Source: Streptomyces calvus
Lineage (GTDB): Bacteria; Actinomycetota; Actinomycetes; Streptomycetales; Streptomycetaceae
Length of the DNA stretch: 64,000 bases
Assembly: GCF_006782915.1 (NCBI RefSeq)
Contig: NZ_VCNP01000054.1
Location: forward strand, 186,001-250,000
Direction of reading: 5' to 3'
Shown here in pieces: positions 7,947 to 16,188 of this stretch. Below the pieces are notes generated by a model. It was not told the DNA's origin and made no database searches. It saw only the letters and a list, made by a program, of their open reading frames with translations. Positions within the stretch are counted from its first letter, which is position 1. Each line of letters begins with the position of its first letter. Both the position numbers and the translations under genes were made by a program.

Positions 7947-8298
7947 GCGAATTGAACTTACCCAGGTAAATTCGAAATTGCATCGCCTGACGGGGTTACG
8001 TACAGGCTTGATCTGTGTTATCGCGCGGGCGGGCGGGTCCGCGCGAGGACTCGGCGATATGCCCTGGTTTGCGGGGTGTATAGGCCGCAAATCGGGCGCG
8101 ATGTGGAACCGGTCACAACTATGTAACTCCCGTGACCGTGTCCGGAACGTGCGGTTTCCTGTCCTCGGAATCGTGGCGTTTAGGGTCCGGGAAAGCGGGC
8201 AGAAGAAGACGGGAAGCTGCTCTGGAAGGTAATACCTGAATAAGCGAAAGAATGTCGCAGGAGAATATGTGCGAGGGATTCTGATAATCCCGTGGAAT
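7947..8298. other. Intergenic region holding the ect promoter, no gene seen
   Basis: These 352 bases lie between the start of ectA and the end of the aminotransferase gene, both on the minus strand. They are less GC-rich than their surroundings. They hold the dyad at 7954-7973 and, farther out, GGTCAC and GTGACC 15 bases apart (8111-8137). Open frames here lack codon bias and ribosome-binding sites. I could not place the -10 and -35 boxes with confidence. Confidence 0.6.
7954..7973 (-). promoter_or_regulatory. ectA: 20-bp near-palindrome just upstream of ectA
   Basis: On the plus strand the arms GAACTTACCC and AGGTAAATTC match as inverted repeats at 8 of 10 positions. It lies 8-27 bases before the ectA ATG, where a ribosome-binding site would be expected, so it is well placed for a repressor or for control of initiation. 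GlnR is reported in the literature to act on ect genes of S. coelicolor, but I do not see a convincing GlnR box here. Confidence 0.4.
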
Positions 8299-9438
8299 TC
8301 ACGCCCCGGTCACTTCGCCGATACGCTCCCGCAGGGCCCCGTGCCAGGCCCGCTCCGCCGCGTCCAGCGCCGCCGCCACGTCCACCGTCAGGCCGGCGTC
8401 CGCCAGCGCGGCGCCCAGGGCCGCCAGGCTCGCGCGCACCGCGCCCGGGTTCGCCTCGGGACCGTAGTGGTTGACCCGGATCATCTCCTTGGCCAGGGCG
8501 CCGCCGCCGGCGGCCAGCACGAGCGCCGGATCCGCGGCCAGCGCGCGGGCCACCAACTCCGCGGCCACCGTGCCGGACGGCGCGCGCAGCGTGGTGGCGA
8601 CCGGCGCCGCCTCGGCCGCGTCGTGGACGTACGGCGCCAGGCCGCCGCCCAGCGCCAGCGCACCCGCCCGGGTGGCCGCCGCGGCCGCCGCGTGCCGGGC
8701 CATCACCGTGTCCGGGCCCGCCGCCTCGATCCGCTCCACGCACGCCTCCAGCGCCAGCATCTCCAGCTGGGCCGGCGCGTGCAGCAGCGCCTTGCGCCCG
8801 CCGTCGATCCAGCGTTCCTTCCAGTCCAGCAGGGACAGGTAGGAGCGGCGCGGCGCCCGCGGGTTGGCCGCCATCCGCGCCCACGCCCGCTCGCTCACCG
8901 ACACCGCCGACACACCGGCCGGGCCGCCCATCGCCTTCTGCGCCCCGATCACGCACAGGTCCACGCCCCACGCGTCCGGCAGCACCGGCTCCGCGCCGAC
9001 CGACGCCACCGCGTCCAGGTAGAACAGCGCCCCGTGCGCCTGCACGACCTCGCCGATCTCCGCGACCGGGTTGGTGTTCCCGGTGGCCGCCTCCGCGTGC
9101 ACCAGGGACACGAAGTCGATCTCCGGGTGCTCGGCGAGGGCCTCCCGGATCTGTCCGGCCGTCACCGCCGTGTGGAACGGCACCGCCAGATCGATCACGG
9201 TGGCGCCGCAGTCCCGCAGCCAGTCGCCGAAGGTCTGCCCGTAGGGGCCGGTGATGACGTTCAGCGCGGTCGTGCCCGGACCGGCGGTGGCGCGGATCGC
9301 GCCCTCCAGCGGCAGCAGCGCCTCACCCTGCATGATCACGACGTCCCGCGCGGTGTCCAGCAGCCGTGCCACCCGGTCCTCGATGGAGGCGAAGCGCTCG
9401 GCGCTCAGCGGGGGGAGGTCGAGGAGGAGGTGGGTCAC
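8299..9438 (-). CDS. Class V aminotransferase, alanine-glyoxylate/serine-pyruvate type
   Basis: This PLP enzyme of 379 residues belongs to the alanine-glyoxylate / serine-pyruvate aminotransferase group. The N-terminal part has the loop TAGPGTTALNVITGPYG and the cofactor lysine is K168 in CVIGAQKAMGGPAG, after FYLDAVASVG with the conserved Asp. The amino donor and acceptor cannot be fixed from sequence. The GTG start at 9438 has GAAGAGAG upstream. The gene is divergent from the amino-acid importer, which suggests, as inference only, a shared amino-acid substrate. Confidence 0.88.
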   Translation of the reverse strand: MTHLLLDLPPLSAERFASIEDRVARLLDTARDVVIMQGEALLPLEGAIRATAGPGTTALNVITGPYGQTFGDWLRDCGATVIDLAVPFHTAVTAGQIREALAEHPEIDFVSLVHAEAATGNTNPVAEIGEVVQAHGALFYLDAVASVGAEPVLPDAWGVDLCVIGAQKAMGGPAGVSAVSVSERAWARMAANPRAPRRSYLSLLDWKERWIDGGRKALLHAPAQLEMLALEACVERIEAAGPDTVMARHAAAAAATRAGALALGGGLAPYVHDAAEAAPVATTLRAPSGTVAAELVARALAADPALVLAAGGGALAKEMIRVNHYGPEANPGAVRASLAALGAALADAGLTVDVAAALDAAERAWHGALRERIGEVTGA

Positions 9439-9546
9439 GGCGGTGCTCTCTTCGCTGTACGGCTGCGGGGTACGACGCAGTCGAGCGTAAACCGTCCCCC
9501 GAAGTGCCGCCCGGCCGCCGGGTGGTCGGCGTCCCCGGCGTTCGCA

Positions 9547-9566
9547 GGCCGGCCGGCCGGCCGGCC
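9547..9566. repeat. Simple (GGCC) tandem repeat
   Basis: Five uninterrupted copies of GGCC lie in the divergent promoter region upstream of the importer promoter. They form a perfectly self-complementary stretch. No function can be assigned. Confidence 0.6.
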
Positions 9567-9577
9567 ATCGGATCGGT

Positions 9578-9605
9578 TTGGGGCGATCAAACCTCTCCTT
9601 ATAAT
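9578..9605 (+). promoter_or_regulatory. Candidate promoter of the amino-acid importer operon
   Basis: A perfect TATAAT at 9600-9605, rare in this GC-rich DNA, follows TTGGGG at 9578-9583 with a 16-base spacer. The start of transcription would be near 9612, about 25 bases before the GTG of the binding protein, leaving room for the GGAGG site. Confidence 0.55.
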
Positions 9606-9637
9606 CGGAACCCACAGTTCCCTGACAGGAGGCCCCC

Positions 9638-10489
9638 GTGAAGACGCTCCTCGGCCGCCGGACCCGCATGCTGGCCGCCACCACCGCGACGGCCGGGCTG
9701 GTCCTCCTGACCGCCTGCACCTCCACCGACGACGGAGGCGGCGGCTCCAAGACCGCCGCCGGCGGTGTCGAGCTCGTCAAGGCGGGGCAGCTCACCACCT
9801 GCACCCACCTGCCCTATCCGCCCTTCCAGTCGGAGATCGACGGCAAGGTGCAGGGCTTCGACGTCGCGCTGATCGACCTGGTCGCCGACGACCTGGGCGT
9901 GAAGCAGCAGATCCTCGACACGCCCTTCGAGAACTTCAAGACCGGCGCCTTCCTCAACTCCGGCGAGTGCGACCTCGCCGCGGCCGGCATGACCATCACC
10001 GAGGAGCGGAAGAAGAACGTCGACTTCTCCGACCCGTACTTCAACGCCACCCAGGCGGTCCTCGTCGACAAGAAGAGCGGCGTCACCTCGCTCGACGACA
10101 TCAAGTCCAAGAAGGTGAAGCTCGGCGCCCAGGCGCAGACCACCGGCGAGGACTACGTCAAGAAGCAGGGCTTCGACCCGGTCTCCTTCGAGTCCTCCGA
10201 CGCCGTCCTCAACGGCCTGCGCACCGGCCAGGTCAAGGCCGTCGTCATCGACTACCCCGTCGTCCAGGGCTGGCTGAAGGACAAGGCCAACGCCGACGCC
10301 TTCGAGGTCGTCGGCAACCTCGAGACCGGCGAGCAGTACGGCTTCACGGTGAAGAAGGGCAACACCGCGCTGCGCGAGGCCATCGACAAGGCCCTGACGG
10401 ACGCCAAGGCCGACGGCACGTACAAGAAGCTGTACGAGCAGTGGATCGGCCCCTACGACGAGTCCGCCGCCTCGCCGGCCGCATCCTGA
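9638..10489 (+). CDS. Polar amino-acid ABC importer, substrate-binding lipoprotein
   Basis: This is the extracellular binding protein of a PAAT-family importer. The N-terminus has basic residues, a hydrophobic stretch and the lipobox LTAC with lipidated C27, then a Gly/Ser/Asp-rich linker. The bilobed SBP_bac_3 domain (about 45-275) starts with the typical LTTCTHLPYPPF and includes the GFDVALIDLVA and LAAAGMTITEERKKNVDFS motifs. The specificity (glutamate, glutamine, cystine or other) cannot be read from sequence. The GTG start has CAGGAGG upstream. The permease gene follows after four bases. Confidence 0.93.
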   Translation: MKTLLGRRTRMLAATTATAGLVLLTACTSTDDGGGGSKTAAGGVELVKAGQLTTCTHLPYPPFQSEIDGKVQGFDVALIDLVADDLGVKQQILDTPFENFKTGAFLNSGECDLAAAGMTITEERKKNVDFSDPYFNATQAVLVDKKSGVTSLDDIKSKKVKLGAQAQTTGEDYVKKQGFDPVSFESSDAVLNGLRTGQVKAVVIDYPVVQGWLKDKANADAFEVVGNLETGEQYGFTVKKGNTALREAIDKALTDAKADGTYKKLYEQWIGPYDESAASPAAS

Positions 10490-10493
10490 TCCC

Positions 10494-11327
10494 ATGACCG
10501 ACACGGAGACACGACTCCAGCCGAAGAAGAAGGGCCTGACGCGGCGGCAGAAGCGCGGACTGTCGCGCGGCATCCAGTACGCCGTGTTCGTCGCGGCCGT
10601 GATCGCCTTCGCGGTCGCGGCCGACTGGGACCGGCTGCAGAACCAGTTCGCGCAAGCGGACATCGCCCGGCAGATGTTCCCGGACGTCATCACGCTGGCG
10701 CTGAAGAACACCGTCCTGTACACGGTGACCGGCTTCGCCGTCGGGCTCGCGCTCGGCATGCTGATCGCACTGATGCGGCTGTCGTCCGTCGGCCCGTACC
10801 GCTGGCTGGCCGGCATCTACATCGAGATCTTCCGCGGCCTGCCCGCCCTGCTGATCTTCATCTTCATCGGCGTGGCCGTGCCGCTCGCCTTCCCCGGCAC
10901 GGAGATCATCGGCGGCACCTACGGCAAGGTTGCCCTCGCGCTCGGCCTGGTCGCCGCCGCCTACATGGCGGAGACCATCCGGGCCGGCATCCAGGCCGTG
11001 CCCAAGGGACAGATGGAGGCGGCCCGTTCGCTGGGCTTCTCGCCCGCCCGGGCCATGGTCTCCGTCATCATCCCGCAGGCCTTCCGCATCATCCTGCCGC
11101 CGCTGACCAACGAACTCGTCCTGCTGTTCAAGGACTCCTCGCTGGTGCTGTTCCTCGGCGTCACCCTGGAGGAGCGCGAACTGTCCAAGTACGGCAGGGA
11201 CCTGGCCAGCACCACCGCCAACTCCACGCCCATCCTGGTGGCCGGCCTGTGCTACCTGTTGATCACCATCCCGCTCGGCTTCGTCGTGCGCCGCATGGAG
11301 GCCAAGGCCCAGGAGGCCGTGAAATGA
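10494..11327 (+). CDS. Polar amino-acid ABC importer, permease
   Basis: This is the membrane component of the importer, 277 residues, with about five to six membrane segments (near 23-42, 70-95, 110-130, 140-160, 190-215 and 240-262). The cytoplasmic EAA loop that docks to the ATPase reads EAARSLGFSPARA. A basic N-terminal tail (KKKGLTRRQKR) precedes the first segment. The ATG lies four bases after the stop of the binding protein, and its stop overlaps the ATPase start. Confidence 0.93.
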   Translation: MTDTETRLQPKKKGLTRRQKRGLSRGIQYAVFVAAVIAFAVAADWDRLQNQFAQADIARQMFPDVITLALKNTVLYTVTGFAVGLALGMLIALMRLSSVGPYRWLAGIYIEIFRGLPALLIFIFIGVAVPLAFPGTEIIGGTYGKVALALGLVAAAYMAETIRAGIQAVPKGQMEAARSLGFSPARAMVSVIIPQAFRIILPPLTNELVLLFKDSSLVLFLGVTLEERELSKYGRDLASTTANSTPILVAGLCYLLITIPLGFVVRRMEAKAQEAVK

Positions 11328-12115
11328 GCCGGCCCGAGATCCGCGTCAGCGGTCTGCACAAGTCCTTCGGCAGCAACGAGGTGCTGCGCGGCATCGACCT
11401 GGAGATCGGCCAGGGCGAGGTGGTGTGCGTCATCGGACCCTCCGGCTCCGGCAAGTCCACGCTGCTGCGGTGCGTGAACCTCCTGGAGGAACCCACCGAG
11501 GGACAGGTCTTCGTCGGCGGTACGGAAATCACCGACCCGGACGTCGACATCGACGCCGCCCGCCGCCGCATCGGCATGGTGTTCCAGCAGTTCAACCTGT
11601 TCCCGCACCTCACCGTCACCGAGAACCTCACCCTGCCGCAGCGCCGGGTGCTGCGCCGTGGCAAGGCGGAGGCCGCGAAGGTCGCCGCCGAGAACCTGGC
11701 GCGGGTGGGCCTCGCCGAGAAGGCGGACGCCTATCCGTCCTCCCTCTCCGGGGGCCAGCAGCAGCGCGTCGCCATCGCCCGCGCGCTGGCCATGGGCCCC
11801 GAGGTGATGCTGTTCGACGAGCCGACCTCGGCGCTCGACCCCGAACTGGTCGGCGACGTCCTCGCCGTGATGCGGATGCTCGCGGACGAGGGCATGACGA
11901 TGATGGTCGTCACCCACGAGATGACCTTCGCCCGCGAGGTCGCCGACCGGGTCGTCTTCATGGACGGCGGGGTGATCGTCGAGGACGGCAGCCCCGATCA
12001 GGTCATCGGCCGGCCCCGGCACGAGCGCACCCGCCACTTCCTGTCCCGCCTCCTCGACCCGGCGATGGCGGAGGTGGAGGAGGAGACCTCGGACCAGGTG
12101 GGCAAGGGCGGGTAG
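11324..12115 (+). CDS. Polar amino-acid ABC importer, ATPase
   Basis: This is the cytoplasmic ATPase of the importer, 263 residues. It shows the Walker A GPSGSGKS (38-45), Q-loop QQFNLFPH, signature LSGGQ (141-145), Walker B VMLFDEP (161-167) and switch H198. The ATG overlaps the permease stop in ATGA, with AGGAGG seven bases upstream. The C-terminus ends in an acidic tail (EVEEETSDQ) beyond the usual GlnQ-type length. Confidence 0.95.
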   Translation: MSRPEIRVSGLHKSFGSNEVLRGIDLEIGQGEVVCVIGPSGSGKSTLLRCVNLLEEPTEGQVFVGGTEITDPDVDIDAARRRIGMVFQQFNLFPHLTVTENLTLPQRRVLRRGKAEAAKVAAENLARVGLAEKADAYPSSLSGGQQQRVAIARALAMGPEVMLFDEPTSALDPELVGDVLAVMRMLADEGMTMMVVTHEMTFAREVADRVVFMDGGVIVEDGSPDQVIGRPRHERTRHFLSRLLDPAMAEVEEETSDQVGKGG

Positions 12116-12136
12116 CGGCTGACTAGGGTGCCGGGT

Positions 12137-13228
12137 ATGAGCGAACGCGCGGTGCTGCACGTGAAGGGGCGGATCCTCGTCGGCCCGGACGAGGTCCGCG
12201 ACGAACTGTGGGTGGTCGGCGGGCGGATCTCCTACGACCGTCCCGCCGCCGCCCGGGATGTAGCGACCGTCGAGGGCTGGGTGCTGCCCGGGCTGGTCGA
12301 CGCCCACTGCCACGTGGGCCTCGACCAGCACGGCCCGGTGCCGGCGGAGACCGCCGAGAAACAGGCACTCACCGACCGCGACGCCGGCGCGTTGCTGCTG
12401 CGCGACGCCGGCTCGCCCTCCGACACCCGCTGGATCGACGACCGCGACGACCTCCCGAAGATCATCAGGGCGGGCCGGCACATCGCCCGCACCCGCCGCT
12501 ACATCCGCAACTACGCCTGGGAGATCGAGCCCGACGACCTCGTCGCCTACGTCGCCCAGGAGGCCCGGCGCGGCGACGGCTGGGTGAAACTCGTCGGCGA
12601 CTGGATCGACCGCGACCTGGGTGACCTGTCGGCCTGCTGGCCGCGCGGCGCGGTCGAGGCGGCGATCGCCGAGGCGCACCGGCTGGGCGCCCGCGTCACC
12701 GCGCACTGCTTCGCCGAGGACTCCCTGCGGGACCTGGTCGAGGCCGGCATCGACTGCGTCGAGCACGCGACCGGCCTGACCGACGAGACGATCCCGCTGT
12801 TCGCGGAGCGCGGCGTCGCGATCGTGCCGACCCTCGTCAACATCGCCACGTTCCCCTCGCTCGCCGCCGGTGGCGAGGCGAAGTTCCCGCGCTGGTCGGC
12901 CCATATGCGCCGGCTCCACGAACGCCGCTACGACACCGTGCGCTCCGCCTACGACGCCGGTGTCCCCGTCTTCGTCGGTACGGACGCCGGCGGCAGCCTC
13001 GCGCACGGCCTCGCGGCCGACGAGGTCGCGGAACTGACCAGGGCCGGCATCCCGCCCGTGGAGGCGCTGTCCGCCGGCACCTGGGCGGCGCGCGCCTGGC
13101 TCGGCCGCCCCGGCCTCGACGAGGGCGCCCCGGCGGACCTCGTCGTCTACGCCGCCGACCCGAGGGCGGACGTCCGCGTCCTGACGGACCCACGCCACGT
13201 GGTCCTCAACGGCCGCGTCGTCGGCTGA
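12137..13228 (+). CDS. Metal-dependent amidohydrolase
   Basis: This cytoplasmic TIM-barrel hydrolase (363 residues) belongs to the imidazolonepropionase/dipeptidase-like part of the amidohydrolase family. The metal motif H57-C-H59 in LVDAHCHVG, later candidate ligand histidines in VTAHCFAED and CVEHATGLTD, and the catalytic Asp in FVGTDAGGSLAHG are visible. The substrate is unknown. It starts 21 bases after the importer ATPase, so it may be cotranscribed and act on an imported compound (inference). ATG 12137 is preferred over GTG 12128; both lack a good ribosome-binding site. Confidence 0.85.
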   Translation: MSERAVLHVKGRILVGPDEVRDELWVVGGRISYDRPAAARDVATVEGWVLPGLVDAHCHVGLDQHGPVPAETAEKQALTDRDAGALLLRDAGSPSDTRWIDDRDDLPKIIRAGRHIARTRRYIRNYAWEIEPDDLVAYVAQEARRGDGWVKLVGDWIDRDLGDLSACWPRGAVEAAIAEAHRLGARVTAHCFAEDSLRDLVEAGIDCVEHATGLTDETIPLFAERGVAIVPTLVNIATFPSLAAGGEAKFPRWSAHMRRLHERRYDTVRSAYDAGVPVFVGTDAGGSLAHGLAADEVAELTRAGIPPVEALSAGTWAARAWLGRPGLDEGAPADLVVYAADPRADVRVLTDPRHVVLNGRVVG

Positions 13229-13277
13229 CACCGCCGACCCACCGGGCCGCCGGGCCGCCTGCCCGCCGGGCCGCCGC

Positions 13278-13525
13278 GCCGGGTTCATGGCGCCGGCAGT
13301 GGCTGGTTTGCGGCGCTCGGTGGGGGTGGTGCGGTGTGTGTGGGCGGTGTTTCGGGAGTGGGGGTGGTGGTGTCGGTAGCGGTCGGTCGTGGGGCTGCTC
13401 GCCGACCCGCCGGGCCGGGTTCATGGCGTTGGCAGTGGCTGGTGTGCCGCGCTCGGTGAGGGTGCGGTGTGTGTGGGCTGTGTTCCCGGAGTGGGTGCGG
13501 TGGTGTCGGTCGGGCCTGCGTTGTG
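13278..13525. repeat. Imperfect tandem duplication, period 137 bp
   Basis: Copy one begins at 13278 and copy two at 13415, both with GCCGGGTTCATGGCG. About 105 bases align with scattered substitutions and one 3-base gap. The similarity also extends a little upstream (GCCGACCCGCCGGG-like). The repeat is non-coding and GT-rich on the plus strand. Confidence 0.8.
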
Positions 13526-13569
13526 GACCGCCACCGCCACCGCCGCCACCACCGCCACCGCCGGCCTGC

Positions 13570-13590
13570 CGGGCCGCCCGTCCCGGCCCG
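13570..13590 (-). terminator. Possible terminator of the cobalamin operon
   Basis: A 7-bp stem CGGGCCG / CGGCCCG with a 7-base loop lies about 40 bases after the cobC stop. It is modest in strength and no T-run follows. Confidence 0.35.
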
Positions 13591-13629
13591 TGGTGACGGC
13601 AGGCGCCGGTGCGTGGCAGGCGGTGGTGG

Positions 13630-14697
13630 TCAGTGCGGGCCCAGTGCGTCGGCCAGCGCGGTGAGGAAGCGGTCCGTCGTCTCCCGGTCGCGGACCGCCA
13701 GGCGCAGCCAGCCGTCGTCCAGGCCCGGGAAGGTGTCCCCGCGGCGCACCGCGTAGCCGAGGGAGCGCAGGCGGGCGCGTACCGCCGCCGCGTGCGGCAG
13801 CCGGAGCAGGACGAAGGGGCCCTCGGCGGGGCCCACCGCGCGCACGCCGCGGGAGGCGAAGCGGTCCAGGCCGGCCAGCAGGTGGGCCCGGTCCGCGGCG
13901 ACGCGGTGCGCCGCGTGGGCCGCCTCCGCGAGCGCCCGGGTGCCCACGCAGATCTCGGCCGCCGCCAGCGCCGGGGTGGACACCGGCCACAGCGGCTGGG
14001 CCCGCTCCAGTTCCCCGACGGTCTCCGGGTCGGCGAGGACGTAACCGATCCGCAGACCCGCCAGGCCCCACGTCTTGGTGAGGGAGCGCAGCACCACCAG
14101 GCCCGGCACGTCCGTGCGCCCGGCCAGCGCCTCCCGCTCGCCGGGCACCGCGTCCATGAACGCCTCGTCCACCACCAGCGTCCGCCCGGGCCGGGCGAGC
14201 CGGACGATGTCCGCGGCCGGGTGCAGCACCGACGTCGGGTTCGTCGGGTTGCCGATCACCACCAGGTCCGCCTCCTCCGGCACCGCCGCCGGATCCAGCC
14301 GGAACCCGTCCGCCGCCCGCAGCAGCACCCGGTCCACCGAGTGCCCGGCGTCCCGCAGTGCCGCCTCCGGCTCCGTGAACTGCGGATGCACCACCACCGG
14401 TCGGCACACCTTCAGCGCCCGCGCCAGCAGCACGAACGCCTCCGCCGCACCGGCCGTCAGCAGCACCCGCTCCACCGGCAGCCCGTGACGTGCCGCCACC
14501 GCCGCCCGCGCGGCCCGCCCGTCCGGGTAGGCGGCGAGCCCCGCCAGCGACGCGGCGATGTGCTCCCGCAGCCACGCCGGCGGCGTGTCCGCGCGGACGT
14601 TCACCGCCAGGTCGACCAGCGCCGAGCCGTCGTCACGGACCTCGGCGTCCCCGTGGTGGCGCAGGTCGTGCCCGGCGTCACCGGGCTCAGTGTGCAT
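13630..14697 (-). CDS. cobC: CobC-type aminotransferase (threonine-phosphate decarboxylase-like)
   Basis: This class I/II PLP enzyme of 355 residues is predicted to supply the aminopropanol arm of cobalamin, in the manner of CobC/CobD-type threonine-phosphate decarboxylases. It shows IGNPTNPTSVLHP (148-160), the cofactor Asp in LVVDEAFMD and the lysine K208 in RSLTKTWGLAGLRIGY. Whether it decarboxylates or transaminates is not decided by sequence. It is the last gene of the operon; its ATG lies inside the His-rich tail of cbiX, overlapping by 11 bases. Confidence 0.9.
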   Translation of the reverse strand: MHTEPGDAGHDLRHHGDAEVRDDGSALVDLAVNVRADTPPAWLREHIAASLAGLAAYPDGRAARAAVAARHGLPVERVLLTAGAAEAFVLLARALKVCRPVVVHPQFTEPEAALRDAGHSVDRVLLRAADGFRLDPAAVPEEADLVVIGNPTNPTSVLHPAADIVRLARPGRTLVVDEAFMDAVPGEREALAGRTDVPGLVVLRSLTKTWGLAGLRIGYVLADPETVGELERAQPLWPVSTPALAAAEICVGTRALAEAAHAAHRVAADRAHLLAGLDRFASRGVRAVGPAEGPFVLLRLPHAAAVRARLRSLGYAVRRGDTFPGLDDGWLRLAVRDRETTDRFLTALADALGPH

Positions 14698-15604
14698 GGG
14701 AGTGGCTGTGGTCGTGCCCGTGGTGGTGGCCGTGGTGGTGGTGGCCGTCGTCGTCGGGGTGGAAGTGCGGCTGCTGCGGCAGCCCCACCTTGTCCTCGAA
14801 GCCCGGCAGCGCGATCCGGTACACGCACGTGTCGCAGTTCATCCGCAGGTCGCCCTTGACGGCCTCCTCATACCGCTCCCACACCAGGTCGAGCAGCTCC
14901 GGCTCGGGCCCGATGACGTCCGCCGCCCGCACCTCGGTCTGAGGGTGCGCCTGCGCCCACTCCTCGGTCTGCTGCCGCACCCGGTCCGGCAGGATCCCGG
15001 TGAACAGGAAGTACGGCAGGACCACGACCCGCCGCGCGCCCAGCCGCGCGCACCGGTCGAGACCGCTCGGCACGTCCGGCGCCGCCAGCGACACGAACGC
15101 CGTCTCCACGCCCGCGAATCCGCGGCCCTCCCACAGCAGCCGCGCCGCCTTGAACACCTCGGCGTTGGCGTCCGGGTCGGTCGAGCCGCGGCCCACCAGC
15201 AGCACGGTCACCTCGGACGGGTCCCAGGCGGGATCCACGGCCTCGGCCAGCCGCCGCTCCAGCACCCGCAGCAGGTCCGGGTGCGGGCCCAGCGGACGGC
15301 CGTAGGTGTAGGAGATGCCGGGGTGGCGTTCCTTCTCGCGGGCCAGCGCCGCCGGGATGTCGCCCTTGGCGTGCCCGGCGGACACCAGCATCAGCGGCAC
15401 GGCGGCGAACCGGCGCACCCCGCGCTCCACCAGCTCGCTGACGGCGTCGCCGAGCGGCGGCGGCGACAGCTCGATGAACCCGCCGGCGACGGGCAGTTCG
15501 GGGTGGCGGCGGCCCAGCTCCCGCACGAAGTCGCGGAAGGCCTCCGCGCCGGCGTCGTCCCGGGTGCCGTGGCCGGCGATGAGCAGGGCGGGCGGGGTGG
15601 TCAC
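14687..15604 (-). CDS. cbiX: Sirohydrochlorin chelatase CbiX with His-rich tail
   Basis: This cytoplasmic chelatase inserts cobalt, or iron for siroheme, into sirohydrochlorin. The 305 residues give the long two-domain form. H12 (IAGHGTRDD) and H78 (VSAGHAKGD) are the expected metal-site histidines of the N-terminal half; a second half follows (about 120-250). A conserved-looking segment MNCDTCVYR precedes a tail with 14 histidines in the last 27 residues, probably a metal store or handover site. The GTG start overlaps the cobH stop in GTGA. Its presence beside the late chelatase CobN is notable. Confidence 0.93.
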   Translation of the reverse strand: MTTPPALLIAGHGTRDDAGAEAFRDFVRELGRRHPELPVAGGFIELSPPPLGDAVSELVERGVRRFAAVPLMLVSAGHAKGDIPAALAREKERHPGISYTYGRPLGPHPDLLRVLERRLAEAVDPAWDPSEVTVLLVGRGSTDPDANAEVFKAARLLWEGRGFAGVETAFVSLAAPDVPSGLDRCARLGARRVVVLPYFLFTGILPDRVRQQTEEWAQAHPQTEVRAADVIGPEPELLDLVWERYEEAVKGDLRMNCDTCVYRIALPGFEDKVGLPQQPHFHPDDDGHHHHGHHHGHDHSHSHAH

Positions 15605-16188
15605 AGGGTCTCCTCGGAAGAAGTCGGGTGGTAGAGCAGGGCGTTGAGCGCGGCGGCGGCCACCGCCGACCCGCCCTTCTCGGACACGTTGCTCACGGCC
15701 GGCAGCCCGCTCTCGCGCAGCGCGGCCTTGGACTCGGCCGCCCCGACGAAACCGACGGGCAGGCCGATGACGAGCGCGGGGGAGGCGTCGAGGGTCAGCA
15801 GCTCCTCCAGGGCGGTCGGCGCGCAGCCGATCACCCACAGGGCGCCGGGCCCCACCTCCTCGTACGCCAGCCGCATCGCGTGCGCCGAACGCGTCAGGCC
15901 GGGCCCGGACGTCGCGTCCTTCAGCCGGCACACGGTCTGTCGGCGGGTGATGCCGGCCGCGACCATCTCCACGTCCGCGACCACCGGTGCCCCGGCGTGC
16001 AGCGCGGCGTGCGCCTTCGCCAACTCGCCCTCGTCCATGACGAGTTCGTCGGCGTAGCCGAGGTCGGCGGAGGAGTGGATGACGCGTTCGACGACCGCCC
16101 GGGTCAGCGGCGGGAAGTGCGAGGTGTCCAGCCGGGCGCGCAGCCGCCGGAAGGACTCCTGCTCGATGGGGTGCACCACGCGGTTCAC
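15601..16188 (-). CDS. cobH: Precorrin-8X methylmutase
   Basis: CobH/CbiC moves a methyl group from C11 to C12, turning precorrin-8X into hydrogenobyrinic acid. The 195 residues are slightly short but include the catalytic histidine, H38 in VERVIHSSADLGY, and the DVEMVAAGITRR and SNVSEKGGSAVAAAALNALLY motifs. The GTG start at 16188 overlaps the cobJ stop in GTGA, and its own stop overlaps the cbiX start. Confidence 0.95.
   Translation of the reverse strand: MNRVVHPIEQESFRRLRARLDTSHFPPLTRAVVERVIHSSADLGYADELVMDEGELAKAHAALHAGAPVVADVEMVAAGITRRQTVCRLKDATSGPGLTRSAHAMRLAYEEVGPGALWVIGCAPTALEELLTLDASPALVIGLPVGFVGAAESKAALRESGLPAVSNVSEKGGSAVAAAALNALLYHPTSSEETL

Larger units (their letters stand above)
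13229..13629. other. Gene-free low-complexity region between convergent genes
   Basis: These 401 bases lie between the amidohydrolase and the end of the cobalamin operon. They contain an imperfect tandem duplication (13278-13525), a strand-biased GT-rich composition, a CCACCG simple repeat around 13527-13562 and a possible terminator. The open frames here encode only Pro/Arg-rich low-complexity strings and are not called. Confidence 0.7.

Noticed and set aside
8111..8137. GGTCAC-N15-GTGACC as part of a c-di-AMP (ydaO-type) riboswitch
   Set aside because: Only a short resemblance is present; the other conserved parts are missing and no gene follows in the right direction.
7870..8232. Plus-strand frame across the ect promoter region
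   Set aside because: Its start lies inside ectA, it has no ribosome-binding site and no streptomycete codon bias.
13336..13664. Plus-strand frames in the GT-rich repeat region
   Set aside because: They encode only Pro-, Arg- and Gly-rich strings produced by the CCACCG repeat and the tandem duplication.
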